Of a stretch of 13,758 bases of DNA, positions 6,121-13,758 are shown piece after piece. The stretch comes from Oscillospiraceae bacterium (GTDB taxonomy: Bacteria; Bacillota; Clostridia; Oscillospirales; Ruminococcaceae), in NCBI GenBank assembly GCA_900752625.1, contig CAADWC010000116.1, forward strand, positions 1 to 13,758. Reading direction: 5' to 3'. The notes under the pieces were generated by a model that was given only the letters and a program-made list of their open reading frames with translations, had not been told where the DNA came from and did no database searches. The position numbers and the translations under genes are program-made. Each line of letters opens with the position of its first letter. The stretch's first letter is position 1.

Positions 6121-8919
6121 TTATTGTAATGTGGCTTTATTATATGCCGAATAGTATCCTGTAATGCTTTCACCGGGTTTAAGTTCAATTTTATCCGATT
6201 CGCCCTCCTTTAAAAACGCAGAAAGGAATCTTTGAATTTTGCTTTTGTCTGCTTTTCCATTCTCCCAAGGTATTATTTCAACTATTCCATTAGGATATTT
6301 AACCGTCATCTCTTTTACATACATAAATTCGGAATATCCGCTGTAATTTACAGACGGATTATAAATTGTAATATCCGAAACATTGGTCAATTTGAAATCA
6401 ACCTGCCAGCAGTTATATTTATCGTCGTAATACTCCTGCTCAATAACCAGTTTCAATGCATCACCTCCGTAAACTTTAACAGGCTTATCGGTTTTAAACT
6501 GTGTGCTTACCTTTGTGTTAAACGGAGCGAGAATTCCGCTGAAATCTGCTAAAATATCGTATTCACCGGCGATATCGCCTCTCACTATCCAGCTTAATGT
6601 ACTTGATTCCCCGCCGTAAATTGTTCCCATACTCCTAGAAGCTGAATTGTCTGTATTTGTTTGAGCCAGCGACATTCCATCCGGAAGCGTTATCTTTGCG
6701 CTTGTATCGCCTATATAGAATTCATGCGAAGCGTTGTTCTGCACCGTAAGACTCACACTGAAAAACTCTTTAAGCCAGGTAAACGTAGTTGAAACATCGA
6801 GAAGAACTACAGACGGCGGTTCTCCGGGAACAGTTGCAGGAATCAGTCCAACATACGCAACATGATCCGTGTCCATATTTAAAATGCTGAATTTTACTCC
6901 GTTAAAATCAAACCATGTATCGGTATCTATCAGTTCTCCTTCGCCATTGACAGTGATATGAAAGGTTTTGGGATTGGCAGGATCGTCGGTCTTTATGTTG
7001 ACATTATAATTGTAAACATACTGATTTTCAGGCGCCGATGTGTCAATGCCCAGATTTTCTATTTCCTGAAGATCCAGCCTTTCTACGTCGATCTTGCCCG
7101 TTACAAGCTCGCCGTTTTCTATGTAAACCGTTGTCCATGAGCCGCCTTTTTGAACTGTAATATCCGCCGTTGCAGGCAGATAGCCGTCTTTATAGAAACT
7201 CATCTTATAAGTACCGAATGGCGCATATACTGTGGCAATTCCATTGGAATTTGAATTTACCAGCATTTCGCCGTCGGGAAGCTCCACATAAACCATAGCG
7301 TTGGCTACCGATCTTCCGCCGGAAGAATCGACAAGCTGAACGTTTGCATAACCATAGGTGGTGTCATCATGCACTGTTACCGATATTTCACTGCTTGAAG
7401 CATTACCCGCCGAATCCTTAACGGTAAGCTTCGCAGTATATACACCCTCATTTTCATATGTATGCGTCGCCTTAGCCGAATCTGCCGAATTGCCATCGCC
7501 AAAATCCCACTTATAGCTTGCAACATAGTGATTATCCGTCGAACCGGATCCGTCAAAGCTGATCGGTGTTCCTGCAAGTCCGTACAGGTCAATTCCGGCG
7601 TTTGCAACAGGTTTTATCGAATCCTCGTCTGTAGGAACAGCCATTACCTTTTCACTTGCAACTATATTATTATATTTGTCAACCGCCTCAACATAATAGA
7701 AATATGTCTTTCCCGCCTTAACGCTATTATCCGTATATTCGTTAAGAACCGTGCGTCCCACAAGTTCAAACGAACTGCTTTCCGACGAACGCTTATACAG
7801 ATTATAACCAAGAAGTGATTCGTCCGTAGTCGATGACCAGTTGAGTTTTATCTGCCAGCCTTTCTCAGTTGCAAAAAGCTTTGGGACGGTAATGGAGCAG
7901 CTCTTGTAGTCATAAGAGCAGGTGTAATACTCACTCTCGTTGCCGGATTTGTCCGTTACTTTTATTCGAACGTCATACATTCCGTCCGTCATATTATTCA
8001 TATCGAGATCAAACTTAACTATTTCCGCATACTCGGAAAGATTCTGAGTATACATGGTTTCCCACATTTCTGTTCCTGTCTGAGCAAATTCCACAAGAAT
8101 GCTTCCCAGTCTGAAATTATCCTTGCAGGAAATACTCATCGTTCTTCCGTTGCAGATTTTTGTACCGGTTTTGGGAACTACACTTAAGATCTGAGGATTT
8201 ACCGTATCTTCAGATATGCCGCCCGATACGATCTCCGACTTTTCACTTTCATTTCCAGCATAGTCTACAGCGGTAACATAATAATCGTACATTTCCGCAA
8301 ACTCTATATCCGTATCAAAATAGTTAAGAGCCTCGAGCTTGTCTTTCAGCAGAGTAAATGTCTCGTCTCCGCTGTATGCCTTGTATACTCTGAAGTAATT
8401 TATGTCGCTGTCTTCGGGATCATCCCAGCGGATTTCAAGCTGTCCGTTTACAACAGAGGTTTTTACATTAGTCAATGCATTAGGCGCTGTATTATCTACG
8501 GTATAGATAATTACAGGTGATAACTCAGCATCGCTTTGATTGTTTTTGCCGTCCAATGCTGTCGCTCTGACATAGAGTGAACCGTCCTTATATGCAGAAA
8601 TATCAAGGTCGTATTTTACAGACGTACTTGCGCTGCCGTTTGCCGTAATGCTGTCGACAGTTTTCCAAGCCTCTCCGTCTGTAGAAACTTCAACAGTTAT
8701 ACTTGCTACGGAAGCATTATCCTTTGCATAAACTGTCAGAGGAATTGACTGTGCAAAAGTATTGGCGTTCGGATAAATTCCGGTAATTGTCGGAGCTTCG
8801 GTATCTTCGCCTGTATAAACAGTTACCGTATTGCCCTTTTCAGAAACGTTGTTAGCCTTATCATATGCAATTACATACTGAGATGTTACGTTGGCACCAA
8901 ACTTTATATGTTTTCCTCT
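6121..8919 (-). pseudogene. Large surface protein with Ig/Fn3/PKD modules, 5'-truncated
   Basis: The frame is open for 932 codons from just inside a TAA at 8920-8922. No ATG occurs in the first 120 codons, and no signal peptide is present; a TTG at 8556 would cut through a domain and is not a credible start. Modules in order, numbered from the first open codon: Ig-like, about 1-135 (TVYAKDNASVASITVEVS); Fn3, about 146-230; Ig-like, 238-336; Fn3, 343-436 (GYNLYKRSS, YYVEAVDKYNN); PKD, 437-519 (YKWDFGDGNS, THTYENEGVYTAKLTVKD); carboxypeptidase-regulatory-like, 520-606 (GTYKMSFYKDGYLPA); then about 325 residues of unrecognised beta-rich sequence ending in a regular stop. There is no C-terminal anchor, sortase signal or dockerin. 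This is typical of large secreted adhesion or scaffold proteins of Ruminococcus-like bacteria. As it stands it probably cannot be made or exported. Confidence 0.8.
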
Positions 8920-8941
8920 TTAATAAATCAATATATATCAT

Positions 8942-8985
8942 AAAAAACGCAGAGCGGGCCGATTTTTTTCGGCACCGCCCTGTGT
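8942..8985 (-). terminator. Intrinsic terminator for the minus-strand genes
   Basis: On the minus strand a stem ACaCAGgGCGGtgCCGA pairs with TCGGcCCGCtCTGcGT across an A-rich loop and is followed by six T. It lies just after the stop of the small gene at 8995. It also marks the last DNA that clearly belongs to the right-hand block, before the truncated surface-protein gene begins at about 8920. Confidence 0.8.
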
Positions 8986-8994
8986 CTTTGCAAA

Positions 8995-9231
8995 TTATTT
9001 TTTCATGTTTTTATCTGCACGAAAAATAAGTTCTTTATCCTGTAACATAGTTTCCACAGAATACAACGCCATAGATGGAGTTTTCCCCTGTTTCACCACC
9101 GAAGCAACCAAAAGCTTTGTCAACATACGTGATATTCCGGTTTCTTCCATCAATTTCAGCGCCTGTTCCAATGTCTGCCCGGAGAATCCTGCCTGTTCCA
9201 ATTTTTTGCGTTCTTTTTTGAAATCATTCAT
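8995..9231 (-). CDS. Small hypothetical protein, helical
   Basis: This is a 78-residue cytoplasmic protein of unknown function. The ATG at 9231 (MNDFKKERKKLEQAGFSG) is preferred because GGGA lies 7 bases upstream; an ATG 21 bases earlier (MLFWEYD) has no ribosome site. The composition is basic and predicts helices (LEQALKLMEETGISRMLTKLLVASVV), with no signal peptide, Cys motif or membrane segment. I recognise no family. It sits between a KTR gene remnant upstream and its own terminator downstream, so it may be cargo of the same decayed mobile element. That placement is an inference. Confidence 0.55.
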   Translation of the reverse strand: MNDFKKERKKLEQAGFSGQTLEQALKLMEETGISRMLTKLLVASVVKQGKTPSMALYSVETMLQDKELIFRADKNMKK

Positions 9232-9269
9232 ATCATATTCCCAAAACAACATCAGCTTGTTCGTCTGGT

Positions 9270-9384
9270 AGATGCGTGCTGCTCATTCAGGCAGAACAAT
9301 AGAAGTTTTCAATCGCTGTACCTTTTCTAAGCTTTAAACGGTTTTACTCTTGCAGATCGGACAAAGTACCCATTCGCTTTTTAT
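9270..9384 (-). pseudogene. Frameshifted cysteine-rich KTR protein remnant
   Basis: On the minus strand the codons after 9381 read KSEWVLCPICKSKT, the hallmark N-terminus of the cysteine-rich KTR family (Cys_rich_KTR), which is common near the ends of conjugative transposons in Firmicutes. The start position holds ATA in place of ATG. After KSKT the frame hits GTT TAA; a one-base shift restores RLKLRKGTAIENF, and a second shift is needed near TTCTGCC, where the second Cys pair should lie. At least three lesions are therefore visible. The 3' limit is approximate. KTR function is unknown; the paired CPxC motifs suggest zinc binding. Confidence 0.65.
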
Positions 9385-9556
9385 ACGCTCTTTCGATGTT
9401 ATTACAAAGCCCCCTCAAATCTTGCGCCAACTTCTTTCAGCCACTCTCGGATGGGAAAACGCTGTGTACGTATCTTCTACATCACCCATGCTCGATACAG
9501 CCGCTCACTTTTCCAAACTATTTCGATGCTTTGAAACGGGTTCCGCTTTTGGCAAG
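9385..9556 (-). other. Non-coding or decayed stretch between telA and the KTR remnant
   Basis: No intact gene is visible. On the minus strand short coding-like pieces appear in shifting frames: FPIREWLKEVGARFEGAL then stop (9402-9458), and an upstream piece with SERLYRAWVM before a stop. A different frame reads KKLAQDLRGLCNNIERAYKK across the KTR start. This fits a gene decayed by frameshifts next to the KTR remnant, probably from the same mobile element. No strong terminator is visible directly after the telA stop. Confidence 0.35.
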
Positions 9557-10696
9557 TTATCGATTTTGCACGGCTGACAGCATGGTTTGCTTGAGCCGCT
9601 CTTCAATTCCTGCTAACTCTACTTCCGCATTCTGACGGGCGGCGCGGCCCTCCTGCTGGATTTTGATGGTTTCTTCTATGGTGGAAATCAAATCAGCGTT
9701 GACCTTTTTCAGCGTTTCCAGATCCACGATGCCGCGTTCGGATTCTTTGGCTACATCCACGCTGTTCTGCTTCAGCAGTTCCGCGTTTTTGGTGAGCAGC
9801 GTATTGGTGGCGTCGGTTACGCTCCTCTGCATCTGCAACACGGTTTCCTGCCGGTGCAGACCCAGGGCAATGACAACCTGGCTTTTCCAAAGCGGGATGG
9901 TGCTGAGCACGGCCGTCTGGATCTTATCCACCAGCATTTTGTCGTTGTTCTGGATCAGGCGGATCTGCGGCGCCGTCTGGATGGCAATGGTCTTGCTGAG
10001 TTTCAGGTCGTGGATTTTCTTTTCAAAACGGTTCACCGTATCTTCAAAGTCCCGCACCGCCTGGGCGCTCATGGGATCGCCTTTGGCTGATGCCTCCGCA
10101 TGGAGCTTTGGAAGGGTGGTTTCCCGCAATTCCTTCAACTTTTCCTCGCCGGCGGCAATATAGATCTGCAGCTCCTGGAAATATTCAAGATTCTTTTCAT
10201 ACAGCCCGTCGAACATGGTGACGTCCTTGAGCATCTGCATCCGCGCCTGTTCCAGTTCCTGCTCGATGCGGTCGATCTGTACCTCAAGCTTTTCATACCG
10301 CTGCATAAATTTTTTGATTGCACGGGAGGCGTTCTTCAGAAAAGGGATTTTGTCTAAAATGCCGTCGTCCAACTGGTCGACGCCTACATCCTTGACCTTC
10401 AAAACCAATTCCGACATCAGTTCCCCCACATAGCCGCTGTCCTTGCTGCGCACCTGCGCCAGGATATTGTCGGAAAAGCTGGAAATATTCCGCTGCGCTC
10501 CAATGCCGTACTGAAGCGCAGTCTGGGAATCCATCAGGTCGATGCTGTTTTTTAACTCTTCTACCCGCGCTCTCTGCGCCGGGGTCAATTCTTCTACCTG
10601 GGCGCGGACCGTCTCCACATCCACCGGCTCCTGTTTTTGCAGGGCGGTATTCTCTTTTCCCTGCATTAAAGTGTCCAAAGTGATTTCTTCTGCCAT
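9557..10696 (-). CDS. telA: TelA-family toxic anion resistance protein
   Basis: This 379-residue cytoplasmic protein belongs to the TelA family (toxic anion resistance; Bacillus YaaN type), and its length is normal for the family. The N-terminal part is charged and helical. Long coiled-coil segments lie at about 130-235 (RYEKLEVQIDRIEQELEQAR, FEKKIHDLKLSK). The family signature follows at 239-276: IQTAPQIRLIQNNDKMLVDK, then STIPLWKSQVVIAL. The C-terminus is again a long coiled coil ending at VQNR. A GGAAGG site lies 12 bases before the ATG, and the upstream gene stops 26 bases away, so it is the last gene of the operon. TelA proteins are linked to tellurite, peptide-antibiotic and envelope stress resistance, but their biochemical activity is not settled. 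The pairing with XpaC is classical. Confidence 0.92.
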   Translation of the reverse strand: MAEEITLDTLMQGKENTALQKQEPVDVETVRAQVEELTPAQRARVEELKNSIDLMDSQTALQYGIGAQRNISSFSDNILAQVRSKDSGYVGELMSELVLKVKDVGVDQLDDGILDKIPFLKNASRAIKKFMQRYEKLEVQIDRIEQELEQARMQMLKDVTMFDGLYEKNLEYFQELQIYIAAGEEKLKELRETTLPKLHAEASAKGDPMSAQAVRDFEDTVNRFEKKIHDLKLSKTIAIQTAPQIRLIQNNDKMLVDKIQTAVLSTIPLWKSQVVIALGLHRQETVLQMQRSVTDATNTLLTKNAELLKQNSVDVAKESERGIVDLETLKKVNADLISTIEETIKIQQEGRAARQNAEVELAGIEERLKQTMLSAVQNR

Positions 10697-10722
10697 ATCC
10701 TATTCATTCCTTCCTGCACTCT

Positions 10723-11778
10723 CTATGAGAGGGCCTTGATAATCCGATCCATGGTGGTGGCGTCGGGCATCGGCGCCACCTGGGTCAGTTCCTCTGCAAT
10801 ACCGGACACGCCGAAATGCTCTGCATCCGTTGGGGTGTCGTACACCCCTGTGCGGAACCCGTGCTTTTCCCAGGCAAGCCGCTGGATGTCCTCATCCAGC
10901 AGCGCATCAATCCCGGCGGTCCCCGCCTCGTCCAGCGCAATATACACATGGGAGGACCAGACAGTAGGCGTCGGGTACATCATCACGATATCCTCTTTTA
11001 TCTGTTCCCAGGTATCCGGGTTCTCCGCCGCAAATTCCAGCAGCTGGTTTTCATAGCCGGCGATCAGGGGCTTGGCGCCCATGCCGGTTTTCAGGAACTG
11101 GTCGAACAGGTCAGAGGACGAGCTTTCCATATACCCCAGCTTCTGAAAGATGCTTTGAAGCCGGGGCAGGATTTCATCCAGATTGCTTTCGTCTGCCACG
11201 CCGCCGCAGAGGGTGTTGGCCAAAAGGCCGGCGAACATATTGCCGGAATTGGATTTAGTGGGATCGGTGGTGCCCACAGTGATGCTGCCGTAAAGCTGGG
11301 GAAGGCCGATATCCGCCCAAGCTGTCCCAGCTTCAATAGCCTCGGTCAGTTTGACCATATTTACTGTATACACGCCGTCGGTCTGCGAGGCGATTCCGCT
11401 GTCAACCAGCGCCTGCGCTACGGCACTGCGGGTATACAGGACAATGGGCGTATTCAGGATAATTTCGCTCTTCACCGGGTCGCCGTTGACCTGCTTATAC
11501 AACTCCAGCGCCGTCTGGTTGGAAGGAAACAGGAAGTCCCGCCCTGTAGCGTCAGCGGTGATCATGTCGATGGAACCGGCTTTCGCATAGTCGATGACCA
11601 GCTTGTACCTGTCCCGCAGGATGTCCTGTACTTCCTCGTCTTCCAGCAGGCCGATTTTTTCGCCGCCCACATAACCGTTGATTTCGGCAACAGTCTGATT
11701 GTTGCTTATGAACACATAGGCGACAGCAGCTATGATAACGGCCGCTAAAATACCTAAACCAATAAGTTTTGTCTTCAT
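10723..11778 (-). CDS. Membrane-anchored solute-binding-like protein of the TelA operon
   Basis: This 351-residue protein has one N-terminal membrane segment (about 5-25) and no lipobox, so it is probably anchored with its domain outside. The body resembles periplasmic-binding type II proteins: a GGEK segment at 38-41, TPIVLYTRSAVAQAL (110-124) in the first hinge region, TDPTKSNSGNMFAG (171-184) as the probable ligand loop, GYENQLLEF (241-249) and YPTPTVWSSHVYIALD (268-283). It shares this motif order with the N-terminal half of the vWA fusion two genes upstream, so the two are paralogous. GGAGGG lies just upstream of the ATG, and its ATGA overlaps the xpaC stop by 4 bases. The ligand is unknown; an oxyanion is possible given TelA, but that is inference. 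Confidence 0.75.
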   Translation of the reverse strand: MKTKLIGLGILAAVIIAAVAYVFISNNQTVAEINGYVGGEKIGLLEDEEVQDILRDRYKLVIDYAKAGSIDMITADATGRDFLFPSNQTALELYKQVNGDPVKSEIILNTPIVLYTRSAVAQALVDSGIASQTDGVYTVNMVKLTEAIEAGTAWADIGLPQLYGSITVGTTDPTKSNSGNMFAGLLANTLCGGVADESNLDEILPRLQSIFQKLGYMESSSSDLFDQFLKTGMGAKPLIAGYENQLLEFAAENPDTWEQIKEDIVMMYPTPTVWSSHVYIALDEAGTAGIDALLDEDIQRLAWEKHGFRTGVYDTPTDAEHFGVSGIAEELTQVAPMPDATTMDRIIKALS

Positions 11779-12383
11779 TTCCCGCCCTCCATTTTCAAAG
11801 TGCTCTTCAAAAGTTCAATATCCGCCTCTACGTCCAGCAGTTCCCCCTGCATTAGATGGGTAAACTGCTTCTCAAAGGCTTTGTTCAGCACCGGCAGGGA
11901 TTCGGCGGTTTTACAAAGGATTTCCATAACCTCCTCCGAATGGAGTCCCGTATTTTGAAAATCCACATAACGTGCCAAAAGCTTGGCAGCCGTATCCAGG
12001 TAATAGGTAAAGAAACGGCGTGCAAGCTTGATTTTGTCCGGGTTTTCCTTGAGATAAGCAAGGATTCTTGTCCCGGTGGCGTACAAAGCCTGCGCATTAT
12101 GTTGCACGGCAGGATCCGCGATGGCCTTCACCGCTTTGTCAATGTCCGCCAGGTCTGCCTGGGCATCATCCAGAAGCTTCTGGATCTCCTCGCCGCCGGG
12201 CATGAATTCCACATCAATCCCCGCAATTTTCCGGCTGGGCTTAAGCAGGAAGAACAACCCGAAGTATATGCCGACGCAAAGCAGGATACAGACAATCAGG
12301 TTCCAGTGGAGGAATAGGAATAATAATAAAAACAGGACAGCCGCAATCAGGGTGGAAACTGTCATTCGCGGGGTATCTTTCAT
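11775..12383 (-). CDS. xpaC: XpaC-family membrane protein
   Basis: This 202-residue protein has two adjacent N-terminal membrane segments (about 9-25 and 29-47, joined by a very short turn) and a helical cytoplasmic domain (about 60-195) with LLDDAQADLADIDKAVKAI and YYLDTAAKLLARYVDFQNTG. The topology and sequence match the XpaC family, named for 5-bromo-4-chloroindolyl phosphate hydrolysis in Bacillus, although enzymatic activity is doubtful and no catalytic motif is seen. In Bacillus xpaC lies next to the telA homologue yaaN, which supports the call here. Its ATG overlaps the stop of the upstream vWA gene by one base (TGATG), and its stop overlaps the next start by 4 bases, which indicates translational coupling and possibly fixed stoichiometry. 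Confidence 0.85.
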   Translation of the reverse strand: MKDTPRMTVSTLIAAVLFLLLFLFLHWNLIVCILLCVGIYFGLFFLLKPSRKIAGIDVEFMPGGEEIQKLLDDAQADLADIDKAVKAIADPAVQHNAQALYATGTRILAYLKENPDKIKLARRFFTYYLDTAAKLLARYVDFQNTGLHSEEVMEILCKTAESLPVLNKAFEKQFTHLMQGELLDVEADIELLKSTLKMEGGK

Positions 12384-13758
12384 CAGTTATACCCCTTTAC
12401 GCTCCGGAAAGCCTCCGTCAGGTTCTCCCGGCCGTCGAATACCCGGGCATTGGTATACTGCGCCAATTCCTCCAGCTGGGTTTCGTCGGCATCCCCGAAC
12501 ATGATGGAAAAGACCGGAACCTCGGTCCCAAGTTCCTCATAAGCGTCCTCAAAATCATAAAGGGAACCGCCGGACTGCCCGTCGGTCAGCAGGATAATAG
12601 CGGGAGTATACTGGGATAGATCGTATTCCTTAAGCATTTCGATTCCCCGCACAGCAGCCGTGTACATATCTGTACCGCCGCCTACCTCCTGATTTTTCAC
12701 TTTATCATAGAGCGCCTCCAGTTCGCCGCCGTTGCCTTCCGCCGTATAGGTATTGATTACGCCGTCGTTAAAAGGAATCAGGATGTTTACTTCATTTTCC
12801 GATGCCTGTAGGAAATTTTTCTGGGCGTTCTCCTGAATCAGCAACTGCTCCATTGCCTGGACCAGCTGTTCGTTGCCTGTACCGCTCATGCTGCCGGAGT
12901 AATCCAGACAGTACACGGTAAGAGAAGGCTTGCGGAAATCGGTTTGATATAAGTTCAGGCACTCAAACAGAACATCGGAAGCCGGCATTTTGATCGGCGA
13001 CAGCACCCGGTCGGGCTGCAGGCCCCAGTCGGAGCGAAATACTTCCTTGTTTTCCTCGGAAACGCCGATATAGCCCGAACGGCGGCCGGTGCGCTGGATC
13101 TCATCCTGCGTGTCCTCCGACAGCAGATATTCCTGCAGCTTCAAAAACAACTCTTCCTGCTTATCGTCGCCTTTATCCACATATCCCAGCGGGGAATCTG
13201 CAATAGACAGCCCGTCATAGGGATATACCGCATACAGCGGCTCTTCTCCGCGCGCCTCCAGTTCTTTGTTGGCCTGGATAATCAGGCACTCGTAGTTGAC
13301 CATGGCGTCGTAATTGCCTTCCAAAAACATATCCTTGAGCCAGTCGGAGCTGCCGGAGGAACGGTCCACACCCGAAAGCAGTTCCTTCATCTGGGTTTTC
13401 AGGCTTTCATTCTGCAAATCCTCTTCTGTGATGACCTCCGGGTTACCCAGAAGGGCGTACAGAAAACCGATGTACGCGCTGGCGCCGGAATTTGACTGGG
13501 TAGCGCTGGTCATGCAGAAGCGGAGTTCCCCGCTTTGGATCGCCTGAAGCAGGTCGTTGACCGATACTTCGCACCCTACAAACCCCAGCTCCTCCGCCAG
13601 GCTTTTGCGGATGCCGAATACCACCGGCGTGATGGATATCGACTCAGCGTGCTTGACCCGGTGCTCCGTATCTCCTACCGTCAGCCACAGGCTGCTGGCC
13701 GGCCCCCCGGCGTCATAGGGGGTTTTCTCTTCTCCCCGCAGGCGGCAGGTTTTCCGAG
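12383..13758 (-). CDS. Solute-binding / vWA domain fusion, N-terminus beyond window
   Basis: The frame is open to the window edge (458 codons, first complete codon at 13756), so the N-terminus is missing; the GTG at 13624 is internal. The first part is a solute-binding-like domain: TPVVFGIRKSLAEELG, then CMTSATQSNSGASAYIGFL, NYDAMVNYE, YPYDGLSIADSPLGYVD and RRSGYIGV. The second part is a von Willebrand factor A domain with a complete MIDAS metal site: DYSGSMSG, the Thr of GGGTDMYTA, and the Asp of LLTDGQSGG. It ends at GYN. vWA/MIDAS domains bind protein partners through Mg2+ or Mn2+. As first visible gene of the vWA-xpaC-sbp-telA operon, it probably presents or senses a ligand together with the paralogous anchored protein. 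Its exported location is assumed, since the signal region is off the window. Confidence 0.85.
   Translation of the reverse strand, partial: RKTCRLRGEEKTPYDAGGPASSLWLTVGDTEHRVKHAESISITPVVFGIRKSLAEELGFVGCEVSVNDLLQAIQSGELRFCMTSATQSNSGASAYIGFLYALLGNPEVITEEDLQNESLKTQMKELLSGVDRSSGSSDWLKDMFLEGNYDAMVNYECLIIQANKELEARGEEPLYAVYPYDGLSIADSPLGYVDKGDDKQEELFLKLQEYLLSEDTQDEIQRTGRRSGYIGVSEENKEVFRSDWGLQPDRVLSPIKMPASDVLFECLNLYQTDFRKPSLTVYCLDYSGSMSGTGNEQLVQAMEQLLIQENAQKNFLQASENEVNILIPFNDGVINTYTAEGNGGELEALYDKVKNQEVGGGTDMYTAAVRGIEMLKEYDLSQYTPAIILLTDGQSGGSLYDFEDAYEELGTEVPVFSIMFGDADETQLEELAQYTNARVFDGRENLTEAFRSVKGYN

Noticed and set aside
9350..9577. Plus-strand frame of 75 codons over the KTR region
   Set aside because: It has no ribosome site and overlaps the telA end and a recognisable minus-strand KTR remnant.
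10816..11748. Long plus-strand frame of 310 codons opposite the solute-binding-like gene
   Set aside because: It is an antisense shadow in GC-rich DNA: no ribosome site or domain, while the minus strand has clear coupled starts and family motifs.

Overview
The window reads as DNA of a gut-type, low-to-moderate GC Gram-positive bacterium (Bacillota, most like the Ruminococcus/Oscillospiraceae or Lachnospiraceae group). The grounds are strong AGGAGG-type ribosome sites, several lipoproteins with Gram-positive style lipoboxes, large secreted CBM2/Fn3/PKD/calcium-repeat proteins, and a decayed cysteine-rich KTR gene of the kind carried by Firmicutes integrative elements. The species cannot be named from the sequence. 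Composition changes along the window: about 1-3500 and 4700-8920 are AT-rich, whereas about 3800-4700 and 9550-13758 are clearly GC-richer.

Layout. (1) 198-3258, plus strand: a small secreted Ser/Thr-rich protein, a strong hairpin, a lipoprotein with a Cys/His cluster, and an ABC-type solute-binding lipoprotein. (2) 3259-3821: mostly non-coding, with a decayed reading frame, a terminator and a possible promoter. (3) 3822-4700, plus strand: a lipid-anchored flavodoxin followed by a second lipoprotein that breaks off after about 42 residues. (4) 4700-8919, minus strand: two surface-protein genes in tandem. The upstream one has no 5' end and the downstream one has no natural 3' end, so this is a fragment bounded by two breakpoints. 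(5) 8942-9556, minus strand: a terminator, a small unknown gene and a frameshifted KTR remnant. (6) 9557-13758, minus strand: a tightly coupled four-gene operon encoding a solute-binding/vWA fusion (cut by the window edge), XpaC, a membrane-anchored solute-binding-like protein and TelA.

The TelA operon is the most interesting functional unit. TelA and XpaC are a known genomic pair linked to toxic-anion resistance or envelope stress. Here they are joined by two proteins whose solute-binding-like domains are visibly related to each other, one fused to a vWA (MIDAS) domain. The four genes are linked by start/stop overlaps or short gaps, which argues for one complex or pathway.

The main structural result is that the 4.2 kb surface-protein block is a rearranged or chimeric insert. 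At about 4700 it meets a truncated lipoprotein gene tail-to-tail. At about 8920 it lacks its start. Whether this is a real rearrangement or an assembly join cannot be decided from the sequence alone.
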